Shown here: positions 52,191-60,690 of the stretch, piece by piece
How positions within the stretch are numbered: the stretch's first letter is position 1
Layout of the letters: each line of letters starts with the position of its first letter
DNA from: Cloacibacterium normanense
Lineage (GTDB): Bacteria; Bacteroidota; Bacteroidia; Flavobacteriales; Weeksellaceae
Assembly (NCBI RefSeq): GCF_002943105.1
Contig: NZ_PTPZ01000005.1
Coordinates: 124,001 to 188,000, forward strand
Length of the DNA stretch: 64,000 nucleotides
Reading direction: 5' to 3'
Made by a program: the position numbers and the translations under genes
The notes under the pieces: model-generated
Told to the model about the DNA's origin: nothing
What the model saw: only the letters and a program-made list of their open reading frames with translations
Database searches by the model: none

Positions 52191-53043
52191 GATTTTTATT
52201 TTTTTTATTTCAGTTTTTTCAGTCATTTCTTGTTCTCAAAATGAATCAAGCAGACCAAACAAAGGTGAAATAGTCATTGCTGCAGATGAATCTTTTAGAA
52301 ACGTAACAGAAGCTTTGGCAGAAAGATATGTTGCGCATTATCCTGAAACTAAACTTCATCTCAAATTTCAGAAAGAAGACTATGCCTTAATGGATTTATT
52401 GAAGCGAAACGTAAGAGTTATTGTGATGTCTAGAGAACTTACAGCAAAAGAAAAAAAACTCTATGAAGAAATGGTAGATCTTCCTTTAGAGCCAGCAAAA
52501 TTCGCTGGAGATGCTGTGGTATTTGTAGTTGCTAAAGATTCTCCTAAAAACTCAATTAGTGTTCAAGAAATAAAAAATGAACTACAATCTGATGAAAAAA
52601 ATATAATTTTTGATGGTGTAAATGCTAGTAATTTTAATTTTGTAGCTCAGAAATTAAATTTAGCCCCTCAAAAAATAAAATATTCACTAATTAAAGGTAA
52701 TAAAGGAATTGTAGAGAAAATTAATAAATTCCCTAATAGTATAGGGGTTATTAGTCTTAATACCATCTCGAATCCTTACTCTCGAGAAGCTGAAGATTTA
52801 AGGAAACAAATAAAAATTCTCTCTGTTACAGAAAATAATATTGCTTATGAGCCGAACAGAGAAAATATAAGAAATATGAAATATCCTTTCACCAGGATTC
52901 TTTATTTTTTAACTAATGAAGGACATTTTGGGTTAGGAAATGGTTTTATCAGATTCTCTTGCACTCAAAAAGGTCAAATAGTGGTAAGTAAAGAAGGACT
53001 TCAACCTTATAATATTTTTAAGAGAGAAGTAATGATGAGATAA
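52174..53043 (+). CDS. PstS-like substrate-binding lipoprotein
   Basis: The 289-residue protein has a lipoprotein signal ending ISC (Cys20) and a PBP type II fold: GEIVIAADESFRNVTEALAERYV and RYVAHYPETKLH resemble phosphate-binding PstS. In Bacteroidota, such genes next to TonB systems are common, so the ligand may not be phosphate. It precedes a TPR protein gene after 94 bp. Confidence 0.82.
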   Translation: MKKTFKIFIFFISVFSVISCSQNESSRPNKGEIVIAADESFRNVTEALAERYVAHYPETKLHLKFQKEDYALMDLLKRNVRVIVMSRELTAKEKKLYEEMVDLPLEPAKFAGDAVVFVVAKDSPKNSISVQEIKNELQSDEKNIIFDGVNASNFNFVAQKLNLAPQKIKYSLIKGNKGIVEKINKFPNSIGVISLNTISNPYSREAEDLRKQIKILSVTENNIAYEPNRENIRNMKYPFTRILYFLTNEGHFGLGNGFIRFSCTQKGQIVVSKEGLQPYNIFKREVMMR

Positions 53044-53137
53044 AAAATTTTTAATTTTAAGAGATTTAATTTAATTTTGGAACGGTAATTGTGTATTAGT
53101 AATTAACATAATACATTAACAATAAAAAAATAGAAAA

Positions 53138-54799
53138 ATGAAATATAGATTCGGACTTCCTAAAAAAATAGTTTTTGGTGCAGCGGCAACTTTTCTATTA
53201 AGTTTTGCAAGCGCACAAACAGTGTCAGAAGGGATTATTAATTTAGATAGCCATAAATATGCAAAGGCTAAAGAAGTTTTTAATCAGATGATTGCCAAAT
53301 CACCTACTGCAGAAAACTATTATTATTTAGGATACTCATATTTAAGTCAGTTTGAACCAAATTTTGAACTAGCTAAAGAAAATTTCGATAAAGGTTTAGC
53401 AATTGATTCTAAAAGCTATCTTAATAAAATTGGTCTTGCTACCATTAAATTAGGGAAAGGTCAAAAAGCTTCAGCAATCACAGAACTTACTCAGGTTGCA
53501 AAAGAGTCTAAAGAAAAAGACGCAGAAGTTCTTTATAGAATTGGAGAAGCTCTTACCATGTTCGAGAATAACAATGATCCAGCTTTAGCCATTACTTATA
53601 TCAATAAAGCAATTGAAAAAGCACAGAAATACGGTGTTCCTGCTTACTATTATTATACTTTAGGAGATGCATACAGATTAACTAGAGATCCAGGAAATGC
53701 AATGACTGCTTATGATAGAGCTTCTGAAGTTGCTAAAAATAAAGCTTCTGTTTTCTACAGAATGGCTACATTATGGATGGCAGCAAAACAGTATAAAAAA
53801 GCAGAAGAAAACATTGTAAAAGCTATCAATACAGATGCAACTTATGCTCCAGCGTACAAAGCACAAGCTCAGTATAATAAAATTTTCCAAAGACATGAGG
53901 AAACTACACAGAGTTTGATTAATTATACGAAGTATGCAGACGAAGATCCAAGTACAGCATTAGAGATTGCCAAGTTATACTTTATTAATAGTGACTTTGC
54001 TGAATCTAAAGCGACTTTAGATAAGGTTTTTGACAAAGTAAATGATCCAATTAAGTTTAAGTTAAGAGCTTATTTACAATATAATGAAAATGATTTTGTA
54101 AACGCTAAAACTAATCTAGAAACTTATTATGCAAAAGTAGAGCAATCTAGAATCATCCCGAGTGATGCAGGTTTAGAAGCGGTAATTTATGCAGGATTAG
54201 CATCTAAAGAAGCAGACGCTGCTGCAAAAGCTGCCTTAATGCAAAAAGCTAATGAAAAATTAGCGGTTGTGAAAGCTGCTAAAGATGATACCTTAGATTG
54301 GGATTCAGAATTCGCAAAAGCATCAAGTGGTGCTGCGGAACTTCAAGCAAAAGCAGACGCAGGTCCTTCTAATGATAATATCGTGGCTCTTAAAAAACAA
54401 GTAGCTGCAAACAAAGAAGATACTACTGCATTGTTCAATTTAGCAATGGCTTATCAAGAAGTAAGTAACTGGGATGGTGCTGCTCTAGCTTGGCAAAAAA
54501 TGAATGACCTTCTTCCAACTTGGGAGCCGGCTTATTATAGCAAAGGTTATGCATTACAACAAGCTGGTTATAAAGAATTAGCTGCTGTAGCTTTCCAAAA
54601 ATATATAGATGTAGCATTAACTAAAACTCCTGCAGAACAACAGGCTTTACAAGAAACATTGTTTGGAGCTTACTATTCTGTAGCTTACTTGTTACACACT
54701 ACGGATAAAGTAAAGGCAAATGAAGCTTTACAAAAAGCTTTAGCAATGAAACCAAACGATCATAATTCACTTCTTTTACAGAAAGAATTAATGAAATAA
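53138..54799 (+). CDS. Tetratricopeptide-repeat secreted protein
   Basis: The 553-residue protein has a signal peptide (about 1-26, ending SFASAQ) and many TPR units, for example AENYYYLGYSYLSQFEP, AYYYYTLGDAYRL and AYYSKGYALQQAGYKEL. TPR proteins act as scaffolds; in this context it may assist the TonB or PstS-like proteins. Gene ends in a terminator. Confidence 0.88.
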   Translation: MKYRFGLPKKIVFGAAATFLLSFASAQTVSEGIINLDSHKYAKAKEVFNQMIAKSPTAENYYYLGYSYLSQFEPNFELAKENFDKGLAIDSKSYLNKIGLATIKLGKGQKASAITELTQVAKESKEKDAEVLYRIGEALTMFENNNDPALAITYINKAIEKAQKYGVPAYYYYTLGDAYRLTRDPGNAMTAYDRASEVAKNKASVFYRMATLWMAAKQYKKAEENIVKAINTDATYAPAYKAQAQYNKIFQRHEETTQSLINYTKYADEDPSTALEIAKLYFINSDFAESKATLDKVFDKVNDPIKFKLRAYLQYNENDFVNAKTNLETYYAKVEQSRIIPSDAGLEAVIYAGLASKEADAAAKAALMQKANEKLAVVKAAKDDTLDWDSEFAKASSGAAELQAKADAGPSNDNIVALKKQVAANKEDTTALFNLAMAYQEVSNWDGAALAWQKMNDLLPTWEPAYYSKGYALQQAGYKELAAVAFQKYIDVALTKTPAEQQALQETLFGAYYSVAYLLHTTDKVKANEALQKALAMKPNDHNSLLLQKELMK

Positions 54800-54803
54800 A
54801 AAA

Positions 54804-54832
54804 TGAGCTTCTCTATTGAGAAGCTTTTTTTT
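54804..54832 (+). terminator. Intrinsic terminator after the TPR gene
   Basis: Stem AGCTTCTC / GAGAAGCT with a TATT loop and eight Ts. Confidence 0.85.
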
Positions 54833-54866
54833 AATTCTAAATTTGAAAATTTAATTTTAATTTCTG

Positions 54867-54874
54867 TATTTTTG
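54867..54874 (+). promoter_or_regulatory. TAnnTTTG promoter box of bshB1
   Basis: TATTTTTG only 4 bp before the ATG at 54879; the transcript may be leaderless. Confidence 0.55.
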
Positions 54875-54878
54875 ACCC

Positions 54879-55598
54879 ATGAAAGTAGATATTTTAGCAA
54901 TAGGAGCACATCCAGATGACGTAGAGTTAGGCTGTGGCGGGACTATAGCAAAATTAATTTCCGAAGGAAAAAAAGTAGCCATCATAGACCTTACCGAAGG
55001 TGAATTAGGAACAAGAGGAACTAATGAAACCAGAGCGCAAGAAGCGGCAACTGCATCTGAAATTTTAGGAATTTCTGCTAGAGAAAATCTTAAAATGAAA
55101 GATGGTTTTATTATCAATTCTCAAGAATATCAGTTTAGAATCATTGAAATGATTAGGAAATATCAACCAGAAATCGTGCTTTGTAATGCGATAGATGATA
55201 GGCATCCTGATCATGCGAAAGCCGCAAAATTAGTTTCAGATGCGTGTTTTTTATCTGGATTGGTTAAGATAAAAACCGATTATGAAGGTGAATCTCAAAA
55301 ATTTTGGAGGCCAAAACAAGTTTTTCATTACATTCAGTGGAAAAATATTGAACCGGATTTTGTAATGGATATTTCTGGATTTTTAGACAAAAAAATAGAA
55401 GCTTGTTTAGCATATAAAACTCAGTTTTATGACCCAACTTCCACAGAACCAATGACTCCCATCGCTACCAAAGATTTTTTAGAAAGTCTAACTTATAGAG
55501 CGCAAGATTTAGGAAGATTGAGTGGAGTAGAATATGCAGAAGGTTTCACAACTGAAAAGTTATTGGCATTTAAAAATTTTGAAGGAATTATTTGTTAA
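54879..55598 (+). CDS. bshB1: Bacillithiol biosynthesis deacetylase BshB1
   Basis: It removes acetyl from GlcNAc-malate in bacillithiol synthesis. The 239-residue LmbE-like zinc enzyme has AHPDD (10-14), DLTEGELGTRGT and DDRHPDHAKAAKL. Presence implies bacillithiol as the low-molecular-weight thiol. bshA and bshC are not in this window. Confidence 0.93.
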   Translation: MKVDILAIGAHPDDVELGCGGTIAKLISEGKKVAIIDLTEGELGTRGTNETRAQEAATASEILGISARENLKMKDGFIINSQEYQFRIIEMIRKYQPEIVLCNAIDDRHPDHAKAAKLVSDACFLSGLVKIKTDYEGESQKFWRPKQVFHYIQWKNIEPDFVMDISGFLDKKIEACLAYKTQFYDPTSTEPMTPIATKDFLESLTYRAQDLGRLSGVEYAEGFTTEKLLAFKNFEGIIC

Positions 55599-55613
55599 TT
55601 GTTTTAAAAATTT

Positions 55614-55621
55614 TATATATT
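55614..55621 (+). promoter_or_regulatory. TAnnTTTG promoter box of tRNA-His
   Basis: TATATTTG followed by CACA, 16 bp upstream of the tRNA; a TTG lies 21 bp further upstream as the -33 element. Confidence 0.75.
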
Positions 55622-55636
55622 TGCACACGCAAAAAC

Positions 55637-55711
<75 letters not shown>

Positions 55712-55712
55712 C

Positions 55713-55747
55713 AAAAAAAGCATCCTAATTCTGGATGCTTTTTTATT
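55713..55747 (+). terminator. Intrinsic terminator after tRNA-His
   Basis: Stem AAAAGCATCC / GGATGCTTTT followed by Ts; bidirectional with dtd. Confidence 0.85.
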
Positions 55748-55767
55748 TTATGGATGTCTTAGAAATT

Positions 55768-56217
55768 CTACGCTTTGGTGATGCTGTCCAGAACTAGAGT
55801 TACAGGACCATCATTCAGTAAAGATACTTTCATATCTGCCCCGAAAATCCCACTTTCTATTTTTAGGCCAGATTTAGCAATCTCAGATTTAAAATATTCA
55901 AATAAAGGAATGGCTTTTTCTGGTTTTGCCGCTTTTATATAAGACGGTCTGTTGCCTTTTTTGTAATCAGAGATTAAAGTAAATTGACTGATGCATAAAA
56001 TTTCTCCCGCTAAATCTTTTACAGAAAGGTTCATTTTTCCTTCAGTATCTGAAAAAATTCTTAAGTCTACCACTTTTTTAATTAACCAATTGGCATCTTC
56101 TTGAGTATCGCTTTCATCTACGCCGATGAGAAGGAGTAATCCTTGAGAAATTTCTCCTACAATTTTTCCTTCTACTACAACAGATGCTTCTTTTACACGT
56201 TGAACTACTATTTTCAT
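55768..56217 (-). CDS. dtd: D-aminoacyl-tRNA deacylase
   Basis: It hydrolyses D-amino acids from mischarged tRNA. The 149-residue protein starts MKIVVQRVKEASVVVEG and has SQFTL (substrate-facing) and NDGPVTLVLDS near the end. Normal length. Confidence 0.95.
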   Translation of the reverse strand: MKIVVQRVKEASVVVEGKIVGEISQGLLLLIGVDESDTQEDANWLIKKVVDLRIFSDTEGKMNLSVKDLAGEILCISQFTLISDYKKGNRPSYIKAAKPEKAIPLFEYFKSEIAKSGLKIESGIFGADMKVSLLNDGPVTLVLDSITKA

Positions 56218-56226
56218 GCCTCTAAA

Positions 56227-56679
56227 TTAATTATAAATATTTAAAATGTTGGTAGAAGAATTATAATTATAAAAATATTGTTTCAGAGGATAAGGACTTA
56301 TGGAAGCTGGCGCTCCAGAATTGAGAAACCATTTTGCATTGTCTTTTTTGCAAATAACCAAGCTGCCATTTTCTACTTCTAATGTAGTGTCTGTGGAAGG
56401 GCAAATATGTGGAGCGTTTCTATCATAAATTTTGAAACCATCATTGGTTCTGTAAACGATTAAGCCTCTGGTTCCAGATTGTTGTTCTGAGACGTAAATC
56501 CAGCCTCCAATATTGTTAAGAGGATAATAAGAAGGTAGACTTAAATTGAGTTGAACAGAAATAAATTGATTGGGAAAACAACTGGTAGTTTCTTCTCTGT
56601 TAGAACAAGAGTTGAGCGTTTTTAATGCGCTGAAAGCCAGTAAAATTGGGATAATTATTTTTAAAAGGCTTGGTTTCAT
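56227..56679 (-). CDS. Lipoprotein with Rieske-like C-terminal domain lacking canonical ligands
   Basis: From ATG 56679 the protein has 150 residues, with a lipoprotein signal (LNSC). The C-terminal part (FKIYDRNAPHICPSTDT, then LVICKKDNAKWFLNSGAP) resembles a Rieske fold, but the CxH and CxxH motifs are incomplete, so a cluster is unlikely. An upstream start (56694) is possible. It precedes dtd by 9 bp. Confidence 0.65.
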   Translation of the reverse strand: MKPSLLKIIIPILLAFSALKTLNSCSNREETTSCFPNQFISVQLNLSLPSYYPLNNIGGWIYVSEQQSGTRGLIVYRTNDGFKIYDRNAPHICPSTDTTLEVENGSLVICKKDNAKWFLNSGAPASISPYPLKQYFYNYNSSTNILNIYN

Positions 56680-56693
56680 ATTAAAATTAATCA

Positions 56694-56701
56694 TATCTTT
56701 G
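56694..56701 (+). promoter_or_regulatory. TAnnTTTG promoter box of greA
   Basis: TATCTTTG followed by TAAC, 80 bp upstream of greA. Confidence 0.6.
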
Positions 56702-56781
56702 TAACTCGAAATTTTAATGAATATTGTCCGGCAAAGGTCGGATTATTTTTTTATATTAACATTAACGCAAAATAACCAGAT

Positions 56782-57261
56782 ATGAGTAAAGTAATGAATT
56801 ATGTAACCAAAGAAGGTTTGGAAAAAATGAAGGCAGAGTTAGAACTACTCGAAAGCATAGAAAGGCCTAAAATTACTCAACAAATCGCAGAAGCAAGAGA
56901 TAAAGGGGATTTATCTGAAAATGCAGAATATGACGCAGCGAAAGAAGCGCAAGGTTTGCTAGAAATGAAAATCTCTAAAATTAAAGATACTATCGCAAAC
57001 TCTAAAGTGATTGACGAAAGTCAATTAGACACTTCTAAAGTTTCTATTCTTTGTACCGTTCGTCTTAAAAATAATGCGACCAAACAAGAACAAAAATTCA
57101 CATTGGTTCCCGATAATGAGTCTGACATTAAAGCAGGAAAAATTTCGGTAAATACTCCTATTGCAAAAGGATTATTAGGTAAAGCGGTAGGCGAAACTGC
57201 GGAGATTGTTTTACCAAACGGTAATAAACTTTCTTTTGAAGTTTTAGAAATTTCATTGTAA
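56782..57261 (+). CDS. greA: Transcription elongation factor GreA
   Basis: It rescues stalled RNA polymerase by transcript cleavage. The 159-residue protein has the N-terminal coiled coil with the acidic tip DLSENAEYDAAKEAQ and the C-terminal FKBP-like domain ending LPNGNKLSFEVLEI. The HIT gene follows after 25 bp. Confidence 0.96.
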   Translation: MSKVMNYVTKEGLEKMKAELELLESIERPKITQQIAEARDKGDLSENAEYDAAKEAQGLLEMKISKIKDTIANSKVIDESQLDTSKVSILCTVRLKNNATKQEQKFTLVPDNESDIKAGKISVNTPIAKGLLGKAVGETAEIVLPNGNKLSFEVLEISL

Positions 57262-57286
57262 TTTTAATCTTTAAAATTTACAAATT

Positions 57287-57676
57287 ATGAGTTCTATATT
57301 CACCAAAATTGTAAACGGAGAAATCCCTTGCTACAAAATCTCTGAAGACGAAAATTATTTGGCTTTTTTAGATGTAATGCCATTAGCAAAAGGTCATACT
57401 CTTGTGATTCCTAAGAAAGAAGTAGACTTAATCTTTGATTTAGAATCAGAAGATTTTAAAAATCTTTGGGGATTTGCTCAACAAGTAGCCAAAAAAGTTG
57501 GAGCAGCGATGCCATGTGTAAGAGTGGGAGTGGCTGTGATAGGATTAGAAGTTCCTCATGCGCACATTCATTTGGTTCCTATGAATACCATGCAAGACCT
57601 TAATTTTGGTAACGAAAGGCTGAAACTTTCACCAGAAGAATATCAAGAAATTCAAAATAAAATAATTAACTCTTAA
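57287..57676 (+). CDS. HIT-family nucleotide-binding protein
   Basis: A histidine-triad protein of 129 residues, starting SSIFTKIVNGEIPCYKI, with catalytic triad H91, H93 and H95 in HAHIHLVP. Members hydrolyse nucleoside phosphoramidates. It is in a likely operon with greA. Confidence 0.94.
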   Translation: MSSIFTKIVNGEIPCYKISEDENYLAFLDVMPLAKGHTLVIPKKEVDLIFDLESEDFKNLWGFAQQVAKKVGAAMPCVRVGVAVIGLEVPHAHIHLVPMNTMQDLNFGNERLKLSPEEYQEIQNKIINS

Positions 57677-57682
57677 AATATA

Positions 57683-57718
57683 TTAACTCAAATTTCATAG
57701 CGAAGTTTGAGTTTTTTC
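57683..57718 (+). terminator. Intrinsic terminator after the HIT gene
   Basis: Stem AACTCAAA / TTTGAGTT followed by a T run. Confidence 0.8.
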
Positions 57719-57731
57719 AAAAATAAAAAGA

Positions 57732-58919
57732 ATGAATCCTAATCAATGCTCATTTTGCGGAAGAAAAAAATCTGAAGTTGAAATTTTAATCTCAGGACAA
57801 AATGGATTTATCTGTGAAAACTGCGTAGAACAAGCGCATGCTATTGTAAAAGAAAGTGTACATGAAGATGAGTTTTCGCCAGCTACCTCGATTGAAGAAC
57901 TTAAAAAACCTAGAGAAATTAAAGAATTTCTAGACGAATACGTAATTGGTCAAGATCAAGCTAAAAAACAATTGTCTATAGCAGTTTATAACCATTATAA
58001 AAGACTTCTTCATAATAAAGACGAAAATAAATCTGTAGAAATAGAAAAGTCTAACATTATTATGGTAGGCGAAACAGGAACGGGGAAAACACTTTTAGCA
58101 AAAACGATTGCTAAGCAATTAAAGGTTCCGTTTTGTATTGTAGATGCTACCATTTTAACAGAAGCTGGTTATGTAGGAGAGGATGTTGAAAGTATTTTGT
58201 CTAGACTTTTAATGGTGGCGAATTATGATGTAGAAGAGGCGGAAAAAGGAATTGTTTTTATTGACGAAATTGATAAAATTGCTAGAAAATCAGACAATCC
58301 GAGTATTACCAGAGATGTTTCTGGTGAAGGGGTTCAGCAAGGTTTATTGAAGCTTCTAGAAGGAAGTATTGTAAATGTTCCACCACAAGGAGGAAGAAAA
58401 CATCCTGACCAAAAATACATTCAAGTAAACACGCAGAATATTTTATTTATTGCAGGTGGAGCTTTTGATGGAATTAAAGAAATCATTGAGAGAAGGCTCA
58501 ATAAACAAGCGATAGGTTTCAGTACAGATAAGCATTCTAAAGTAGAAGAAGAAAGCTATATTTTAGAAAAATTAAATGCTACAGATTTAAGAAGTTTCGG
58601 GCTTATTCCTGAATTATTAGGTAGATTTCCTATTGTTACTCATTTGGATAAACTGACAAAAGAAACAATGCTTAGAATCCTTACAGAACCTAAAAATTCA
58701 ATTATTAATCAATTTGTTGAACTTTTTAGGCTAGACGGCATAAAACTTGCATTTACGGATCAAGCCCTTGAAAAAATTGTAGACTATACCATTGATAAGG
58801 GTTTAGGAGCAAGAGGTCTTAGAGGTACTACTGAGAAGGTTCTCGAGGATTATATGTATAGAATAGATGAGTTAGAAAAAGAACTTAGAATAGATGGCGG
58901 AAATATTTTAGAACCATAA
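57732..58919 (+). CDS. clpX: ATP-dependent Clp protease ATP-binding subunit ClpX
   Basis: It unfolds substrates for ClpP. The 395-residue protein has the zinc-binding domain (C6, C9, C28, C31), Walker A GETGTGKT (113-120), Walker B IVFIDEIDKI, and the C-terminal GARGLRG. clpP is not next to it. Confidence 0.97.
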   Translation: MNPNQCSFCGRKKSEVEILISGQNGFICENCVEQAHAIVKESVHEDEFSPATSIEELKKPREIKEFLDEYVIGQDQAKKQLSIAVYNHYKRLLHNKDENKSVEIEKSNIIMVGETGTGKTLLAKTIAKQLKVPFCIVDATILTEAGYVGEDVESILSRLLMVANYDVEEAEKGIVFIDEIDKIARKSDNPSITRDVSGEGVQQGLLKLLEGSIVNVPPQGGRKHPDQKYIQVNTQNILFIAGGAFDGIKEIIERRLNKQAIGFSTDKHSKVEEESYILEKLNATDLRSFGLIPELLGRFPIVTHLDKLTKETMLRILTEPKNSIINQFVELFRLDGIKLAFTDQALEKIVDYTIDKGLGARGLRGTTEKVLEDYMYRIDELEKELRIDGGNILEP

Positions 58920-58971
58920 ATTTAACTTAAGAATTTTGTAATATTTTAAAACTAAAGAATATCTTTACAAT

Positions 58972-60261
58972 ATGAAAAGAAAATTTTTATTCCTCCCTTT
59001 TTTACTATTGAGTTTTTTTATTTCAGCTCAATTTACCATTAAGGTAGAATCTCCAAAAGATTTTTTATTTAAGGAAGCCTATCTTTATTCGCTAAACGGG
59101 TCTAAAGATATTTTATTAGATAAAGTAGAGAAAAAGAATAATGTTTGGTTTTTTAATGTGAATAAAAATTATGTGGGTATGCTAAAAATATATTTTCCAC
59201 AGGCTAATACCTCATTAAATTTTATTTCTGAAAATAAAGATATAGACCTTAGTTTCGAAACAAAGAACAATAAAGTAAATCAAATAGACTATAAAGATGA
59301 ATCAAATAAGATTTTTTATGCTATTCAAGACCAGCAAATAAAAAAGGAGCAAATTTTACCTGCACTTAATCAGATTCAGACCTTTTATAAAGAAAATTCT
59401 GCATTTGGCAGTGCCTTAAAAAGTGAAATTTCAGCATTAAATCAAGATATTGTTTTTAATGAAGATGAGCACCCTTTTTTAAACTATTATTTTAAGACTT
59501 ATCAAAATTATATAAAAGAAACTAACTCCAAAAAGAATATTACCAATGAAGATATTGTTTCTTTTTTAAATAATACACAGAACTACTTAGAAACCTCTTC
59601 ATTGCTCAAGCCAATTTTAATGGTTTTTTTAAGCAATACAAGCAGATCAAGTTTAGGCGATGAAGTAGATAAATTACTTACAACTGTAAATGTAGAAACA
59701 CCTCGCGGACAAACAATACTTTCGGAATTAATTGAAATTTTTAATGTTTACAGCATTAAAGATTTAAAAGAAAAATATCTTACAGAAGCCAAAAATTTAA
59801 AATGTACCATTAATGATAGATTAGCCAATACTATAAAATCTAATGCGAATACAGAAATTGGAAAGATTATTCCCAATAATACTTTCTTAAATCCTGTAAA
59901 TACTAAAATGAAATCTCTTCACGACGTGAAAGCCGATAAAAAGATTATCATATTGTGGTCTTCTACTTGTTCTCACTGCGAAAAAGAAATTGGCGAAATG
60001 GTGCTTCAGTATAATAAATTGAAAGAAAAAAATATAGAAGTAGTAGGACTTTCTTTAGATTCTGATGCGAAGTCTTATTCAGATAAAGTAAAAATGCTGC
60101 CTTGGATTAATGATACAGAACTCAAAGGTTGGTACAGCAGTTATGTAGATACTTATAATGTTCATGCAACACCAACTTTCTATATAGTAGATGCTAAGAA
60201 TAAGATTATAGCTAACCCAGATAACTTTTCTGAAATTTTAGAATTATTACAGCTAAAATAA
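58972..60261 (+). CDS. TlpA-like thioredoxin-domain protein
   Basis: The 429-residue secreted protein has a signal peptide (about 1-19), a large helical N-terminal domain of unknown role, and a C-terminal thioredoxin fold (about 305-429) with the redox motif CSHC (333-336) and a cis-Pro in VHATPTFYIVD. It likely acts in periplasmic thiol-disulfide exchange. It lies 52 bp after clpX. Confidence 0.9.
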   Translation: MKRKFLFLPFLLLSFFISAQFTIKVESPKDFLFKEAYLYSLNGSKDILLDKVEKKNNVWFFNVNKNYVGMLKIYFPQANTSLNFISENKDIDLSFETKNNKVNQIDYKDESNKIFYAIQDQQIKKEQILPALNQIQTFYKENSAFGSALKSEISALNQDIVFNEDEHPFLNYYFKTYQNYIKETNSKKNITNEDIVSFLNNTQNYLETSSLLKPILMVFLSNTSRSSLGDEVDKLLTTVNVETPRGQTILSELIEIFNVYSIKDLKEKYLTEAKNLKCTINDRLANTIKSNANTEIGKIIPNNTFLNPVNTKMKSLHDVKADKKIIILWSSTCSHCEKEIGEMVLQYNKLKEKNIEVVGLSLDSDAKSYSDKVKMLPWINDTELKGWYSSYVDTYNVHATPTFYIVDAKNKIIANPDNFSEILELLQLK

Positions 60262-60284
60262 TTTGTAGACTTTAAAATTATTTA

Positions 60285-60292
60285 TATATTTG
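60285..60292 (+). promoter_or_regulatory. TAnnTTTG promoter box of tRNA-Met
   Basis: TATATTTG followed by CACC, with TTTG 19 bp upstream, ending 13 bp before the tRNA. Confidence 0.8.
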
Positions 60293-60305
60293 CACCACGA
60301 AAAAC

Positions 60306-60379
60306 GGCGAGGTAGCTCAGGTGGTTAGAGCGTTGGATTCATAACCCAAAGGTCACGGGTTCAAATCCCGTCTTCGCTA
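60306..60379 (+). tRNA. tRNA-Met (CAT)
   Basis: Cloverleaf with D stem GCTC/GAGC, anticodon CAT in loop TTCATAA, T loop TTCAAAT and A73. The acceptor stem has G-T pairs at its first and sixth positions. It is not an initiator, to judge by the paired first position; a lysidine-type tRNA-Ile is a less likely alternative. CCA is not encoded. Confidence 0.9.
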
Positions 60380-60384
60380 CAAGT

Positions 60385-60423
60385 TAAGCAATAAATATTT
60401 TAAATATTTATTGCTTTTTTTTA
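60385..60423 (+). terminator. Intrinsic terminator after tRNA-Met
   Basis: Stem AAGCAATAAATATTT / AAATATTTATTGCTT then eight Ts. Confidence 0.85.
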
Positions 60424-60566
60424 TTATATAAGTTCTCGTCAATTTTCTACTTTTCACAAAAAAATAATCTCCTTGAGGATATAAATTCTATTTTCAGGAA
60501 TTAATAAAATGCTATTATTTCCTAATGAAATAATGATAAAAATTAGGTAAAAAAAATGTAAAAAAT

Positions 60567-60597
60567 TTTGTTAGTATAAAAGAAATATGTATTTTTA
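60567..60597 (+). promoter_or_regulatory. Promoter of the candidate small RNA
   Basis: TTTG at 60567 and TATTTTTA at 60590 are 19 bp apart, the Bacteroidota spacing, with one mismatch in the last base of the -7 box. Confidence 0.5.
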
Positions 60598-60600
60598 CAT

Positions 60601-60689
60601 CGCTTTCAATGAGCATCGCTCGAAAGCAATAAATTTTTTTTCATCATTTGTGTTTTTAGAATCGCATCCTAGGATGTGATTCTTTTTTT
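60601..60689 (+). ncRNA. Candidate small RNA
   Basis: About 89 nt lies between a promoter and an intrinsic terminator in a spacer that encodes no protein on this strand. The 5' hairpin pairs GCTTTC (60602-60607) with GAAAGC (60622-60627) and GAGC (60611-60614) with GCTC (60618-60621). A single-stranded AT-rich region with a T-run (60634-60641) and TCATCA follows. Target and class are unknown; I match no known family. Confidence 0.5.
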
Positions 60690-60690
60690 A
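60659..60690 (+). terminator. Plus-strand terminator of the candidate small RNA
   Basis: Stem GAATCGCATCC / GGATGTGATTC (one wobble) and seven Ts on the plus strand only, so it ends a plus-strand transcript, not the minus-strand DUF3810 gene. Confidence 0.8.
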
